Shown here in pieces: positions 1-10,752 of a DNA stretch of 64,000 bases. The notes under the pieces were generated by a model, which was not told where the DNA came from, searched no databases, and saw nothing but the letters and a program-made list of their open reading frames with translations. The DNA lies in contig QYRS01000014.1 in NCBI GenBank assembly GCA_006503535.1, positions 806,001 through 870,000 on the forward strand, read 5' to 3'. This stretch comes from Arthrinium phaeospermum. Lineage: Eukaryota; Ascomycota; Sordariomycetes; Amphisphaeriales; Apiosporaceae. Within the stretch, counting starts at the first letter, position 1. Every line of letters starts with the position of its first letter. The position numbers were made by a program, and so were the translations under genes.

Positions 1-694
1 GGTAGCGGGGTAGCTTGCGAGCTGGGCTGCTGTGGCTGGAACTTCTGGGGCGTTTAGGAACGTCAATTGACCAGCCTTGGGCTTGTTACTTGAGTGATAC
101 ACTTTAAGCATAGATCGTGAACACTGTGCGAATCCTTGTTGAACTGGTGTCAGTTATTATCAGATATATGCATATTAGGTAATGCGCAGCGACGAGGGTA
201 TGCCATTATTTGCTTAGCATGCCGTTGTGTTCAGCCCTCTTGATGCTGCGATGAGTTTGGCCCCCGTGACTTTGGACACTGGTCCTGGTAGCCCCCAATC
301 CGGAGTATGGCGCCAACACATTTCATGCTGGCCATATGGCCAGCATCTAGCCCTTTTGGCCCGTTCCCGCTTGCCGCCCTTGCACATGCAGTTATAAAAA
401 TAGAGACCAGTCATTCTCCCGTTGACAGGTAGATGTCATGCAAGGAGGGCACACCACCGTTGCACTGGCACAGTTGGGGGCAGCAATATGGCCAACCAAC
501 TGCAGACACTGCCACATACAGGCAGGGATTCCGGCATGCATCCCATCATGAAACCAACAAGCACAGGGGCAGTGCGAGGGGCCATATAAGAAGACCTTGG
601 TCTGGACAGCTTTACTGCATTCCTTCTACCAATCCGATCAAGCATTGTGTGAGTATCTTCTTTCTCTTTTCCCAGTTCCCTCTCCACAACTCCA
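1..694. other. intergenic, upstream region of the first gene
   Basis: No supportable gene. A TATA-like stretch (catataag, about 582-589) lies roughly 110 bp before the first ATG at 695 and may be its core promoter. The open frames here are short and lack fungal codon bias. Confidence 0.5.
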
Positions 695-1676
695 ATGACG
701 CGCCATACCGGCAGAAAGGACGCTTCGTTTCTGGGTCTTCCCATCGAGCTTCGTTTGATGATATACAAGCAAGTAATCGCGTCATCCTACTCCGACCGCG
801 ACTTCGACTTCCTCTGGAACGAAGACCAATACAACAGGTCGCCTGCCATCCGTCTGCACCTCATAGGGACTGGCCCGCTCGACGCGGACGGCTATGATGA
901 CAATAGCGAGGGTGCCCTGGTCCAATATTCCCGAAAGGGGAAGCCACATTTCCCCGCGCCCGATGGGCACAGTCCCTGGGCCATGTCGCGCGTTTGCCGG
1001 ACAGTACACGCCGAGGTGATGCCACTGCTGAACTCGATCGACCTGTCCGACATCTTATTCAGCTTTGAGCATTTCAACGAGGACGACATGCGGCGCTGGA
1101 TCTCCTTGCCGTCCGCTGATCGCAGCGGCGAGGAGAGAGTCAAGGGAATACGCCGGTGGTCCATGTCCAACTGGGGCTACTGCCAGCGGGCGACCTACTA
1201 CAACGCAAACGGCCGCAGGAAGGATCTAGAAAGAGGGGGATCTGAAGATGATATGAAGGAGTTCAATGACCAGCTGCTCCAATTCCCCGGCTCTGATTGG
1301 GATCTGATGGATTTGGGACTGTCTGATGCGTAAGTAAACAGAATACTCTCAACCATAACGTGTCTAATTAAATATCCATGTCTGTAGGAAAAGGATGGGG
1401 GTTGCTGCCTTCTGCAGTCGTGGTCTCAACGTGGACTTTTCGTCAATCAAGCCGGAGACTGAAGACGACATCTGCGATTTCGAAAATGATGAGAGTCTTT
1501 GGCAAGCCAATATCTGCAGCCTAGGCAGTGACACCTGCAGCGACGTGGTTGGTTCTGGGTTGATGATTGGGGATGAATTTGACAGAGCAGCGTGGCTGCG
1601 GGATGGCCAACCTCCAGTCACTGGTCATTTCCTTTTGAGCCTACTACATACGCTTGGCGAATCATCGATGAGTTGA
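695..1676 (+). CDS. hypothetical protein with 2EXR/F-box-like N-terminus
   Basis: Two exons, 695-1329 and 1388-1676, are joined by a 58-bp intron (donor GTAAGT, acceptor TGTAG), giving about 306 residues. Around residues 13-27 is a LGLPIELRLMIYKQVI-type motif, the leucine/proline-rich start seen in fungal 2EXR and F-box-like proteins. A short conserved-looking MSRVCRTVHAEVMPLL segment follows near residues 94-110, also usual for that group. The C-terminal half is acidic and has no recognised domain. The family role is unknown; F-box-like proteins usually act as substrate adaptors, but a Skp1-binding function is only inference here. The start is the first ATG of the frame and sits after a pyrimidine-rich leader. 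Confidence 0.7.
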
Positions 1677-2110
1677 CGAAAGGTAACTCTTCATATCCGT
1701 CGCCGGACACGGATATACCATAGCGGTCAAATAGCGTTAGCGTGGGACACGCATGAAGCGTCACAACCCCTGACCCCTGCGTTTTCTCGGTTATAGTCGT
1801 ATGTTCTGAAACGTCTAATCTTACTTATAAGTCTTGGCACAACTATAAGTAGCCCGCCTTTTCCACTTGACTTGACTCCAAATCTACATCCCTTTTTATT
1901 TTGAGTCACTTGACCCCCCTTTTCTCTTTTAGTCTCATGAGCTCTTATTTTCTATAAACTATCGCGTACAGCAGAAAGCTTATACGAACACCACAAGCAC
2001 AATTTAAAAAGTCCCGACAACTGAATCTAACACCTTCGATGACAGTTTATCTCGACAACTTTTAAAACAAAACATTTTAAATATTTATCAGCTTTATACT
2101 TGCCGTCATC
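1677..2110. other. intergenic, AT-richer spacer
   Basis: AT-rich 434 bp between two plus-strand genes. It holds the 3' region of the first gene and the presumed promoter and leader of the CCCH-finger gene. No gene, RNA or repeat was recognised. Confidence 0.5.
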
Positions 2111-4020
2111 ATGGCAGACGTGGAGATGTCAATGGATGTCGCCGCTGGCTATGACCCATTGGCTGCCCAAGCCAAGTATAACGACTTTCTTGACCTGGAC
2201 AAGTCTCGCAACGAGTTTATTACCGTATGTCAACATTACTATTTTCAGTTGTCGTCTTGGGGGGTATTCATGTCTTGCTCCCTCTTTCTGGGCAAGCACA
2301 CGATGGATTGATCTCATGTCATTATAGTCTTTAATCCAACACTTGGACAACTACACCGTCAGGATTCAAGACCTAGAAGACAACATCAAAACACTTAACG
2401 ACAAGTCCGAGAAGGACAACTTTAAACTGAGCCAGTTTCAACTTGAGGCCAAGTCCCAGCTTGAGAGACTGCATGCTCTTGAAAACGAAAGAGCCAAGCT
2501 CCAGGACGAAAATACAGAACTTGTACGTTCCCAGAATCTTCGCATGAGCGCTGGTAGCGAGAAGTTGCCTAGCATACTGACCAACACCCTTACCGTGGCA
2601 GGTTAACTGTCTTAACGATGATTATATCGACGACCCCTTCGTTGCCGTTGTGGTCGACGGCGACGGCGCCATCTTCACCGACGAACTACTTAACGACCCT
2701 ATCCTGGCAGCCGACAGACTCAAGGATGCGATCCGGGCCCAACTCCGGGAGATGACTTCGCTGCCTATTGGCATTCCCATCGTGGTCCGCATATATGCCA
2801 ACTTGCAAGGCTTGGCCAGGACGGTCAGTGCCAATGAAATTATTTCTAACATCAAAATGTTGGAATTCCCGTCGCGATTCAATTTTGAGTGCGACTCTTT
2901 CGACTTTGTCGACGTTGGGAGGAACAAAGAAGCGGCCGATTCCAAGATTCGGAGTAAGTCGAAACGTACCCTCCTATCCAGATACCGTAACTGGCGGATG
3001 TGGAACACCCAGGAACCGTAAGCTAACGTCTATGGTGCATGGAGCTATATTCAAACATTACTATAAAAACAAGCAGTGCCGGAGGATCTTCTTGGTCGGA
3101 GTAAGCCACGACGACGGCTATCGCAACGACCTGAAAGTTTTCAAGGACGACAAAGGCGAGCGGATCACGCTCGTTGAGTCATACCCAGCCCGCCCAGGAT
3201 TCATACAGCTCGGGTTGCCCATCACGTCATTCCCCGGCGTCTTCCGGAGCAAGATGCTGCCGAGTCACGGGGCGCCTCAGCCAAGAAGACAGTCCCCGGA
3301 ACAGCAGCCCCTGCCACCGTTGCAGGTGGTCCAGTCCAACCACGCCAGCACTGAGCACGTGGGAAGCGATAGCTTTCCCAGCCCGGTAGAGATGACGGGC
3401 CCCATGCAACGGCGGCAACTGGTCAGCGAAATCCTCCAAGGGAAACGGAGAGGGGTCCTATACAACCGTAACCACGTCCGCCTCGACCGGGTCCTGAAGC
3501 ACCCGGGAGGCCCTGGCGAGCCTCATCAGATCAGCTTCGAGAGGAAGAAGCAGGGCCGAAAGACCTTCTGCAACCAGCACTACCTGGGCGGGGGGTGCAC
3601 CCAGCCCGGCTGCCGGCACGTCCACGACGTCGTCCTGGAGCCCGATGAGCTCGACGTCTTGCGCTTCCTGGCGCGCAAGTTCTTCCGGTGCTACGCGGGC
3701 GCGAAGTGCGACGACAAGCTCTGCTACAAGTCCCATACCTGTCCTTACCCCAAGTTTGAGTGCAAAAACAGCGACTGCCAGTACCCGGTTCACTTGGAGG
3801 GCGGGCCGGAAAGCGAGGATAGAAAGCCAAAGTAAGTTGACATTGATGCGTCCACCAATTACGTGAATGTACCCCCGTCCAATGTATAGATGTTTATAGA
3901 GGCCGAGGAGGGGCGGCAATTCACGAACGAGAATCATTAGGAACGAAGGCTGACATTATTTCCGTTGGCAGATACGTGCTCTTCGACGAGCGCGAGAGGG
4001 AGATTGAGCTTCAAGACTAG
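2111..4020 (+). CDS. fungal tandem CCCH zinc-finger protein (DUF7923 type)
   Basis: Five exons were reconstructed: 2111-2224, 2328-2522, 2602-2953, 3045-3831, 3972-4020, giving 498 residues. Residues about 40-100 form a coiled coil rich in E, K, Q and L. Next is the DUF7923-type domain, beginning with VAVVVDGDGAIF, then IYANLQGL and FVDVGRNKEAADSKIR. This resembles a PIN/NYN-like fold known from fungal C-x8-C-x5-C-x3-H proteins. The C-terminus carries CCCH fingers: CNQHYLGGGCTQPGCRHVH, CYAGAKCDDKLCYKSH and a third CPYPKFEC..C..H cluster. The tiny last exon (KYVLFDERERE...) restores the usual end; reading through its donor would stop at 3833. RNA binding is the family expectation; the substrate is unknown. 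Confidence 0.85.
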
Positions 4021-4140
4021 GTGATGATCATGTTGCTTAGGCAGACGGGACAGAGCCGGTCTATTCGGATTACTCAAAAGGATTGCACCAGATTCGCCTT
4101 GTGTCATGCGCATGATTATCTGCGCAGAATGACTGCCGCT

Positions 4141-4245
4141 TATTTAACATGAGCCATCCCTGTTGCTGGCTATTCAACATGAGCCTTCACTGGAACGGGT
4201 TGTTTAACATGAGCCGTTACTGATAATGCTTATTCAACATGAGCG
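4141..4245. repeat. four-copy 30-bp tandem repeat upstream of a secreted-protein gene
   Basis: A 15-bp core, TATTYAACATGAGCC, recurs at 4141, 4171, 4201 and 4231 with an exact 30-bp period. Copies differ by at most two or three bases in the core, while the intervening 15 bp are not conserved. That pattern, conserved core with free spacer at a fixed phase, suits repeated protein-binding sites better than a plain minisatellite. The last copy ends about 155 bp before the ATG at 4401. Confidence 0.85.
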
Positions 4246-4276
4246 GACTATCCATAGCCCCATATTCCATATCTAT

Positions 4277-4284
4277 TATAAATA
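4277..4284 (+). promoter_or_regulatory. TATA box of the Ecp2-like gene
   Basis: TATAAATA lies 117-124 bp before the ATG at 4401, directly downstream of the 30-bp repeat array. It is followed by a pyrimidine-rich leader, as in strongly regulated fungal promoters. Confidence 0.6.
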
Positions 4285-4400
4285 TCACAGTTTGTCCTCA
4301 GGTCTGGAGAAACCACAACACACCATCTGCCTTCCTCTATCCCCACAGCATCAGCAGCCTATCAGTCCAGTCTACTCCCATCCCCATCCCGTCGCCCACA

Positions 4401-5055
4401 ATGCAGTACCTTGCCTTCATCGTCAGCATCCTGGCCAGTGCCTGGCTCGCCGCTGGCGTCGTCATCCACGGCAACTTCACCCCCACCGAGTCGCCCGTCA
4501 GCGTCGTGCCCCACGTCGAGCCCGCCCTTGCCGGCTTCACCAGTTGGAAAGCTACCGATGACTTTCAACGATTCTGCGCCGCACCTATTATCGACTGGAT
4601 GTCGCCAGATGATCCGGACATCACCAAGGCCGACTGCAACGTGCTCATTGATTCTTTCCTCACCAACAACGGATACTGGACCCTTCAGGCATGGACCAGC
4701 TGTGTCAATGACGAGGAATGCGCCGTACTCGCCATCCACAATACCTGCGGTCTCTGCGCCGCACGCCCAGACGGCGGTATACGCAACCAATTCTAGTGCG
4801 TTTCTCCCCTTTTTTAACCCGGTCCCCCGTTGGTGGTACGCGGTATGTATACTAACTCGCGGGCGCCTGCGCTCCAGCATCGGCAACCGGGACGCGGCTT
4901 TGTGGGTGAACAAGGCCAGGGACGGTTACGCCGACAGGAACAATATGAACTTGACCTACGGTGGCGATCAGTGCAAGTCCTCGCCCGCCGGCTTTACGGA
5001 GTCGTGCTGGAAGGTCTACTATCCGCCCCTGCATCTGGATGGCGATCAACAATGA
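4401..5055 (+). CDS. small secreted cysteine-rich protein, Ecp2/Hce2-like
   Basis: Two exons, 4401-4795 and 4878-5055, give 190 residues. The intron has donor GTGCGT, branch TACTAAC and acceptor CTCCAG; splicing bypasses an in-frame TAG that spans the donor. The N-terminus MQYLAFIVSILASAWLAAG is a signal peptide. The mature part has eight cysteines and the layout of the Ecp2/Hce2 effector family: ADCNVLIDSFL...GYWTLQAW...SC, then IGNRDAALWVNKA and a late DQCKS. That family is secreted and often acts at the host interface or in self/non-self interactions; the role here is inference. The start at 4401 is preferred over an upstream in-frame ATG at 4239 because it opens the signal peptide and lies after the TATA box. 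Confidence 0.75.
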
Positions 5056-5569
5056 ATCATGTCTTGTGATCAATCTATATGATGGGTCTTAGGGAACATG
5101 TTCGCCGGTATGTCAAACTGGGCGATAGATTATCCTTATCATAGCTCCAATCAAGGCAACACGGGTTCTTTGGCAAACGCTGGTCTCTCTTTGATCTCTT
5201 GGTCTCCTCCAAAGGACGTGAGCCCATTCGTTTCGGTGAATACTCTGTCATAGCCCTTTGCCATCAGGTTTGCTTGCAATTAGCGCATAACGCAAGCCAA
5301 CGCTTAGATGCAGCCGCTCAAGTAGCCATTGTGCTGATCAAAATGCAATAATGTTTGTCCTGGTTGCTGGAGCTATATTATATGAAGCCGTAGTCTCCCT
5401 AGGTTCAATCACGGCTGCAAATTCATTACCACCTACCCCGTTACTTACTGTGTTGCCCTGTCACCGACCTTTCCAATTGATGCAAAATACCAAAATCCAC
5501 TTACTCGTGCTCTAGTCTCTCGCCATCCGGTTCGCCAGAAAAGATCCGCGGTCAGCCCATGTTGAGGCA
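5056..5569. other. intergenic spacer
   Basis: 514 bp with the tail of the secreted-protein gene and the presumed promoter of the methyltransferase gene. No open frame with coding character or repeat was seen. Confidence 0.5.
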
Positions 5570-7993
5570 ATGGAACACCCGGATGAGTCCAGGGATGAAT
5601 CGTCCCCCCTCAACTCCGAGCAGTTCAACATAGAGCAGAGGATACTCCACCCCACCCACTACCAGTGTCAACCGAGACTCGCTAGAGAATCGTCGAATGG
5701 GGCAGCATCAGCAGGAACAGTCAAGACGGAAGATTTCGGCGTGGATCTGGATGATTCCTCGGAGCTATGGGACGCCGTGGCCGAGGTGATTGACTTGACC
5801 GGCGACGAACCCGTGGCTAACTCATCCAGACGGGCAACGCCCAAGAGAACGCCCAAGGTGTTAACCCGCCGGAATGAGCCCATTGATTCGGAGTTTCGTG
5901 TTGGCGACGGGGATTGTTTGGTGAAGCCTGGTCACTTCGTCGAGCTCGAAGCGACTTTGCCCGACCTCTGGGATACGACGTTTCTGCTCGTCCAGGAGGT
6001 GTACCGACCAGGATTGGAGGAAGAGGGCCTGGATGATGGGCTGATGCTCCGGGGCCTGCCGTTTACCCGCACTCGCTGCCTCCGCGGCAAGCTGCCCCGG
6101 CACCGCAACGAGGTCTGCCTCATTCTGCAGGTCGACGCGGACGACGACCGACCCGACCACGTCCAGGCTGCCGTCGATATTCCTCTCCGGTACGTGATGG
6201 GGACGCGCCAGTTCCACTTCACCAATGCGAGGTTCCCACACCACCGATTTGATGGCGCGTACAGGACCGCGGCCGACGTTGAACGATGTGCCCCCTTGAC
6301 TTGTCGGTGGAAATGCCGTCTTTCATACAAAGACGCGGCAGCGCGGTTGAAGCCCAAAGCGGTTCCCACCGAGTTTATGCTGGCTCATATCAGTTCCGAC
6401 GATGAACTGAAAGCCAAGTTTCGAGTCAGCAACTCCGTTTTGATGAATCAGTGGCGTGGCGGCAAAGTCGAGGGGGGCTCGTACGACAAGATCAAAGGCG
6501 TTGACCTTGCGGTCCGGGATACCATGTCGCTGGACGAAGACGAGGGTCTTGGGACTCAGCCAGCCTCGGAAATCCCGACTGTGAAGCCGGTTGGCCAGCG
6601 CTACACCTTTGGCGACATGTTCTCGGGCGCCGGGGGTGCATCCTACGGGGCCAGATGTGCCGGCTTCCACATCCGGACCGCCTGCGACCACTGGAAGGAT
6701 GCGCTCGAGACCTACCGCCACAACTTCCCCGAGACGGAGCTGCACGGCAAGGACATCTTCGAGCTGCTGTCGGAGATCCCCGACGGGCCCGAGCTGCACG
6801 TCGACGTGCTGCACCTGTCGCCCCCCTGCCAGTTCTGGTCCCCCGCGCACACGGTCGCCGGCAAGCACGACGAGCAGAACATCGCCGCCCTGATGTCGTG
6901 CCATCGGCTCATCCACAAGTTCCGCCCCCGCCTCTTCACGCTGGAGCAGACGTTCGGCATCCTCGACCCGCGCTTCGAGTACTACTTCAACGCGCTGCTC
7001 CTCGGCTTCACGCAGCACGGCTACTCGGTGCGCTGGCGGATCCTGCGCCTCGAGAACTGGGGCCTGCCGTCGCCGCGCAAGCGGCTCATCATGCTCGGCG
7101 CGTGCCCCGGCGAGGCATTGCCCGACTACCCACCGCCCACCCACGCCCAGGACCCCGTCCCCGGCGTCACCAAGCCCTACCGCACCGTGTACGAATCCCT
7201 CCGGGGCCTACCGCCGCCGAACCACAGCATCGACATCATCGACCTCGACAGCCACGACGACCACGGCCCCAACGCCACCACCACCTGTTGGTCCGACCCC
7301 CTGCACCGCTTCCACAAGACCCGCGACGACGTCCCCTGGGACCCGGACGCCGGTTTGTTATTGCGGGCCATCACCTGCAACGGCGGCTACGGCAACCACC
7401 ACTGGAGCGGCGAGCGCGACTTCACGCGCCGCGAGTACGCCACGCTTAACGGGTTTCCCCGCCGGTACGAGTTCCGCGGCCGCAACTTCCAGCGCCAGAT
7501 TGGCAACGCGTTTCCCGCGCGGTTCACGCGGTGTTTGTACCTGCACCTGCGCCGCTGGCTGGAGAGGGCCGATGCGGGAAGGGTGGTGGGGAATCCGGGG
7601 GATCCGCAGGGGGTGGTGTTTGGGGATGGGGACGAGGTTTCGGATGAAGAGGAGGGCGTTGGGGGAGGGGTAAGAAGTCACGCACGGTTGGAGAGGAATG
7701 GTGGAGGGGATGTCGTCGATGATGAAGTCGTGTTCGCGGGACGGCAGTTTCGGAAGAGGCAGCCTAGTGCTCTTCCTGTCGTCGAGTGGAAAGATGACGA
7801 GGAAGAAGACGACAAAGACGACGACCTCATGGAGATTGACGGGATCGGTGGCGGGGATGTCATTCTCGTCTCGGAGACTCGTCCGGCGTTTCTATGCGTG
7901 GATGCGAACCAGCGTGCGGTTCCGTCGGTTCCGGTGTTTTGGAACTTCCCGGCGTCGTCCCGCGACAATCCGATTGATCTGGACTTCAGTTAG
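5570..7993 (+). CDS. rid: RID/Masc1-type DNA cytosine-5 methyltransferase
   Basis: One uninterrupted frame of 807 residues. A poorly conserved BAH-like region precedes the catalytic domain (about residues 105-240). The catalytic domain then shows motif I GDMFSGAGGASYG (D349), motif IV SPPCQFWSPAHT with the nucleophile near C420, motif VI as LEQTFG (E459; EQT in place of the usual ENV), motif VIII RKRLIMLGA, and motif X NFQRQIGNAFP near 640. SPPCQFWSPAHT with EQT marks the fungal RID/Masc1 group rather than DIM-2 or Dnmt1. In Neurospora RID is required for repeat-induced point mutation, and in Ascobolus Masc1 for methylation induced premeiotically; both act on repeated DNA in the sexual phase. 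The C-terminal 120 residues are acidic and low complexity. All catalytic motifs look intact. Confidence 0.92.
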   Translation: MEHPDESRDESSPLNSEQFNIEQRILHPTHYQCQPRLARESSNGAASAGTVKTEDFGVDLDDSSELWDAVAEVIDLTGDEPVANSSRRATPKRTPKVLTRRNEPIDSEFRVGDGDCLVKPGHFVELEATLPDLWDTTFLLVQEVYRPGLEEEGLDDGLMLRGLPFTRTRCLRGKLPRHRNEVCLILQVDADDDRPDHVQAAVDIPLRYVMGTRQFHFTNARFPHHRFDGAYRTAADVERCAPLTCRWKCRLSYKDAAARLKPKAVPTEFMLAHISSDDELKAKFRVSNSVLMNQWRGGKVEGGSYDKIKGVDLAVRDTMSLDEDEGLGTQPASEIPTVKPVGQRYTFGDMFSGAGGASYGARCAGFHIRTACDHWKDALETYRHNFPETELHGKDIFELLSEIPDGPELHVDVLHLSPPCQFWSPAHTVAGKHDEQNIAALMSCHRLIHKFRPRLFTLEQTFGILDPRFEYYFNALLLGFTQHGYSVRWRILRLENWGLPSPRKRLIMLGACPGEALPDYPPPTHAQDPVPGVTKPYRTVYESLRGLPPPNHSIDIIDLDSHDDHGPNATTTCWSDPLHRFHKTRDDVPWDPDAGLLLRAITCNGGYGNHHWSGERDFTRREYATLNGFPRRYEFRGRNFQRQIGNAFPARFTRCLYLHLRRWLERADAGRVVGNPGDPQGVVFGDGDEVSDEEEGVGGGVRSHARLERNGGGDVVDDEVVFAGRQFRKRQPSALPVVEWKDDEEEDDKDDDLMEIDGIGGGDVILVSETRPAFLCVDANQRAVPSVPVFWNFPASSRDNPIDLDFS

Positions 7994-8888
7994 AATGCGA
8001 TACGTTAAGGTGAATTACTGCACTGTAAGCGGGATAAGACCGCTTTCGTAAGATGGAAAGCTGGATTCGAGGGAATCATGTTCTCTGCGAACTTTTGTTT
8101 CTGCCAGGAAGGCTCAGTAAAAGGGGAAGAGGAAAATACTGTAGTAAAGTTGATTCTTTAGTATGAGCAACCTCAGATAAAGGGAAACATCTAAAGAAAC
8201 CTCTCGGGCCAAGAGACATTGATCGCAAGTCCTTTGCCCTTTTGGAAAATAGAGGTTACTCAGTCGTCCTGTTGTCCCGACGTTGGCAGCCAATTCGAGT
8301 GGATGAGAGAAGAGAAACCGATAACAGTCTAATAATGCCCCTTTCAATCAAAAAGAGACTTGCATACATCAATTACACTTGCAGTGTATTCGCATGTATA
8401 GTCGGATTTGCTGTGTGGTTGACTGCGATTTCGTGGCTTTGTTCATTAGTGGAACCCCTGAACGGGTTCCGCGGATTCCCGCGCGGCCGTTCCCGCAAGC
8501 GGCCGAATCGGGATGCGGGCTAACCTTTGGATACATAACACACCCGGGCCGCGACCACCCATGCTCTTCGGGATAATTGGACAGTTGAAGATTTTACGAC
8601 GGAGATTTCAACATGTTAACTCCGTTTGGGATTCCCTCGCAAAACTTTCAATATGCCGAAATTTGTCGCCCGCCTGTGCAAAGCGCCCGCCTGGGTTTGT
8701 GACTCAAGGGGCTAAGATAATGTCCGCAATCCTTATAAGACGAAAGACCGGCCGCCCGTAGAACTTGATGGTTTCCCTGAGATTATACTGACAAGATCAA
8801 ACGAGAATTCTCAGTTGCTTTTGGCTATTTTGCAGACTCCCCGTCCAATCTACAACACCCCCCACCAAGTATTCACCCTTTCGACAAA
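7994..8888. other. intergenic with GC-rich inverted repeats
   Basis: Mostly AT-rich. At 8451-8470 is GGAACCC-N6-GGGTTCC, followed to about 8520 by several CCCG/CGGG and CGGCCG palindromes. Such CGG-containing inverted repeats can bind zinc-cluster regulators, and they sit upstream of the SDR gene. No gene was recognised. Confidence 0.4.
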
Positions 8889-9950
8889 ATGACCTTCAAG
8901 AGCACCATCATCGTCACCGGCGGCACCTCGGGCCTGGGCTATCACGCCGCCCTCGATATCGCGCGCGCGTGCCCGGACAGCCAGGTCATCATCTCGTCGC
9001 GCTCCGACAAGGAGCAGGCCGCGGCGTCCATCAACCAGGCGCTGGGCCAGTCCAACGTCATCTACACGGCCCTCGACCTCGGAAATCTGGCCAAGGTCCG
9101 CACTTATGCCGAGGACTTTGCGGAGGCGCAGCACCCGCCCATCCAGGCCCTCGTGCTGAACGCGGGCCTGCAGTTCCCCGGCGAGGTGAAGACGACGGTA
9201 GACGGCCTCGAGGCCACGTTTGGCATCAACCACGTCGGGCATGCGTTGTTGTTTCATTTGCTGTTCCCGTATTTGGCGGACGGGGCGCGGGTTGTGGTTA
9301 CTTCCAGCGGGACCCGTAAGTATTCCATCAGTATTTGTGTACTCTAGCAGGAGATTACCGACTAACAATCCGAAACCGCAGACGACCCAGATCAATTCAC
9401 CGGCATGCCCCCGCCCCTCTACGCCACCGCCGCGGCCCTCGCGCACCCGACCCCCGAATCCGCCGCGTCGCACAGCGGCCGCCAGCGCTACGCGACCAGC
9501 AAGCTGTGCAACGTGCTCTGGGCCTACGCCCTGGCGCGGCGCCTGGCCGACCGAGTCCCCGAACGGGGCGTCACGGTGACGGCCATGGACCCCGGGCTGA
9601 TGCCGGGGACGGGGCTGGGGCGCGAGGCGGGCGCGGCGGCGCGGTTCCTGTTCACGCGGGTCCTGCCGCACGCGATCCCGCTGCTGCGCGTGCTGGCGCG
9701 CACGCCCAATGTCCACCCGCCGGCGGTGTCGGGGGCGGCGCTGGCTTGGCTCGCGGTCGGGGACGATGACCACGACGAGGGCGGGGTGATTCGGGGCGTG
9801 TCGGGCAAGTACTTTGAGGGACGCCGGGAGATTCCGTCCAGTCGGGATAGTTATGATGTTGAGAAGCAGGAGGATTTGTGGCGGTGGACGGTGGGGTTCT
9901 TGAGTGGTGGGGATGAGGAGGTTCGGAGACGGTTCGAGGAGTTCAGGTAA
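8889..9950 (+). CDS. short-chain dehydrogenase/reductase
   Basis: Two exons, 8889-9315 and 9382-9950, with a 66-bp intron (donor GTAAGT, branch ACTAAC, acceptor CCGCAG), give 331 residues. The Rossmann fold starts at once: IIVTGGTSGLG (residues 7-17) binds NAD(P), LNAG stabilises the core, SSGT carries the catalytic serine and YATSK the Tyr/Lys pair. The shape matches the fungal group annotated as light-dependent protochlorophyllide reductase-like or retinol dehydrogenase-like SDRs. These are soluble oxidoreductases of unknown substrate; the plant-style name should not be taken literally. No tailoring genes sit next to it, so a pathway cannot be assigned. Confidence 0.88.
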
Positions 9951-10157
9951 CCTGGGTTGCCATCGTTTCTGGGTATGGTAATATTCGCCATACATACATC
10001 GAATGGCAAGGTGGCCTGGATAGGGACATGTAAAGTATTGGAGTCTTTGGAAGTGGTTAGGTACGTTTTGGGAACATGGAAAACTCGCTTCTTTCAAATC
10101 CTACTGATGAGAATATTACATTTATGGAACCTTTCAATCACCATTTTGACTTGACCC

Positions 10158-10752
10158 TTAGTGTCCCTTGCCGTTCTCGCCTTCGCCTTCTCCCACTTCC
10201 GTATCCCCGCCCTCGACCCTATCTTGAACTGGCATCACCCAAGGCGACCATGCGTCATCCCTGGGTGGTGCGTTGGCGTAATTATGGAGGGCGGACCACT
10301 GTGCCTGGTCATCCGGTCCGTAGCTGTAGCTGATTTGATGGTTGGGGTTCATTGTGTTATCTGTCCACACGTTGGAGTTCTCATCGGGCGTCGACAAGTA
10401 CTGAAGACTTGAAGCGTGCTGGGAGCCAAGGCCGTTACCGGCCACGGCTGGATTCGCAGTCCAAGGTGCTGCTGTGGAGTAGGAAAGGTTGGAAGGGGTC
10501 TGTGGCATGGAAGTGTGCGCAGCGGACGCGTCGTTCAAAGTCGCGCTATTGGCTTGGTTTGGGACTGCCTGGTCATTGGCGCCGCCATTCTGGGAATCTG
10601 ACACGTTCCTGGTGTTTGCATGGTGTCTCGGGCGGTGTCGTCTGTGACGACGAGAGTGTCTGTCTCGGGAGTTCTACAACACAGCTTTGGTTAGTGACGG
10701 TCGAGTCGACTGCCTGTCGGATGCTAAGTCCACATACCGCTCTTTCTGACAT
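10158..10752 (-). CDS. hypothetical low-complexity protein with basic N-terminus
   Basis: Two exons on the minus strand: 10752-10738 (five codons, MSERA) and 10673-10158, split by a 64-bp intron with donor GTATGT, branch CACTAAC and acceptor TTGTAG. The product has 176 residues. Residues 6-28 are strongly basic (NSRDRHSRRHRRHRPRHH). The rest is rich in N, Q, S, A and P with no domain, ending in an acidic glycine-rich tail. The consensus splice signals and in-frame join argue that it is real, although a 15-nt first exon is uncommon. It converges with the SDR gene, 207 bp apart. Function unknown; the composition suggests a disordered protein. Confidence 0.6.

Noticed and set aside
7698..8051. 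Plus-strand frame overlapping the end of the RID gene
   Set aside because: Shadow of the acidic C-terminal coding region; no independent motif or promoter.
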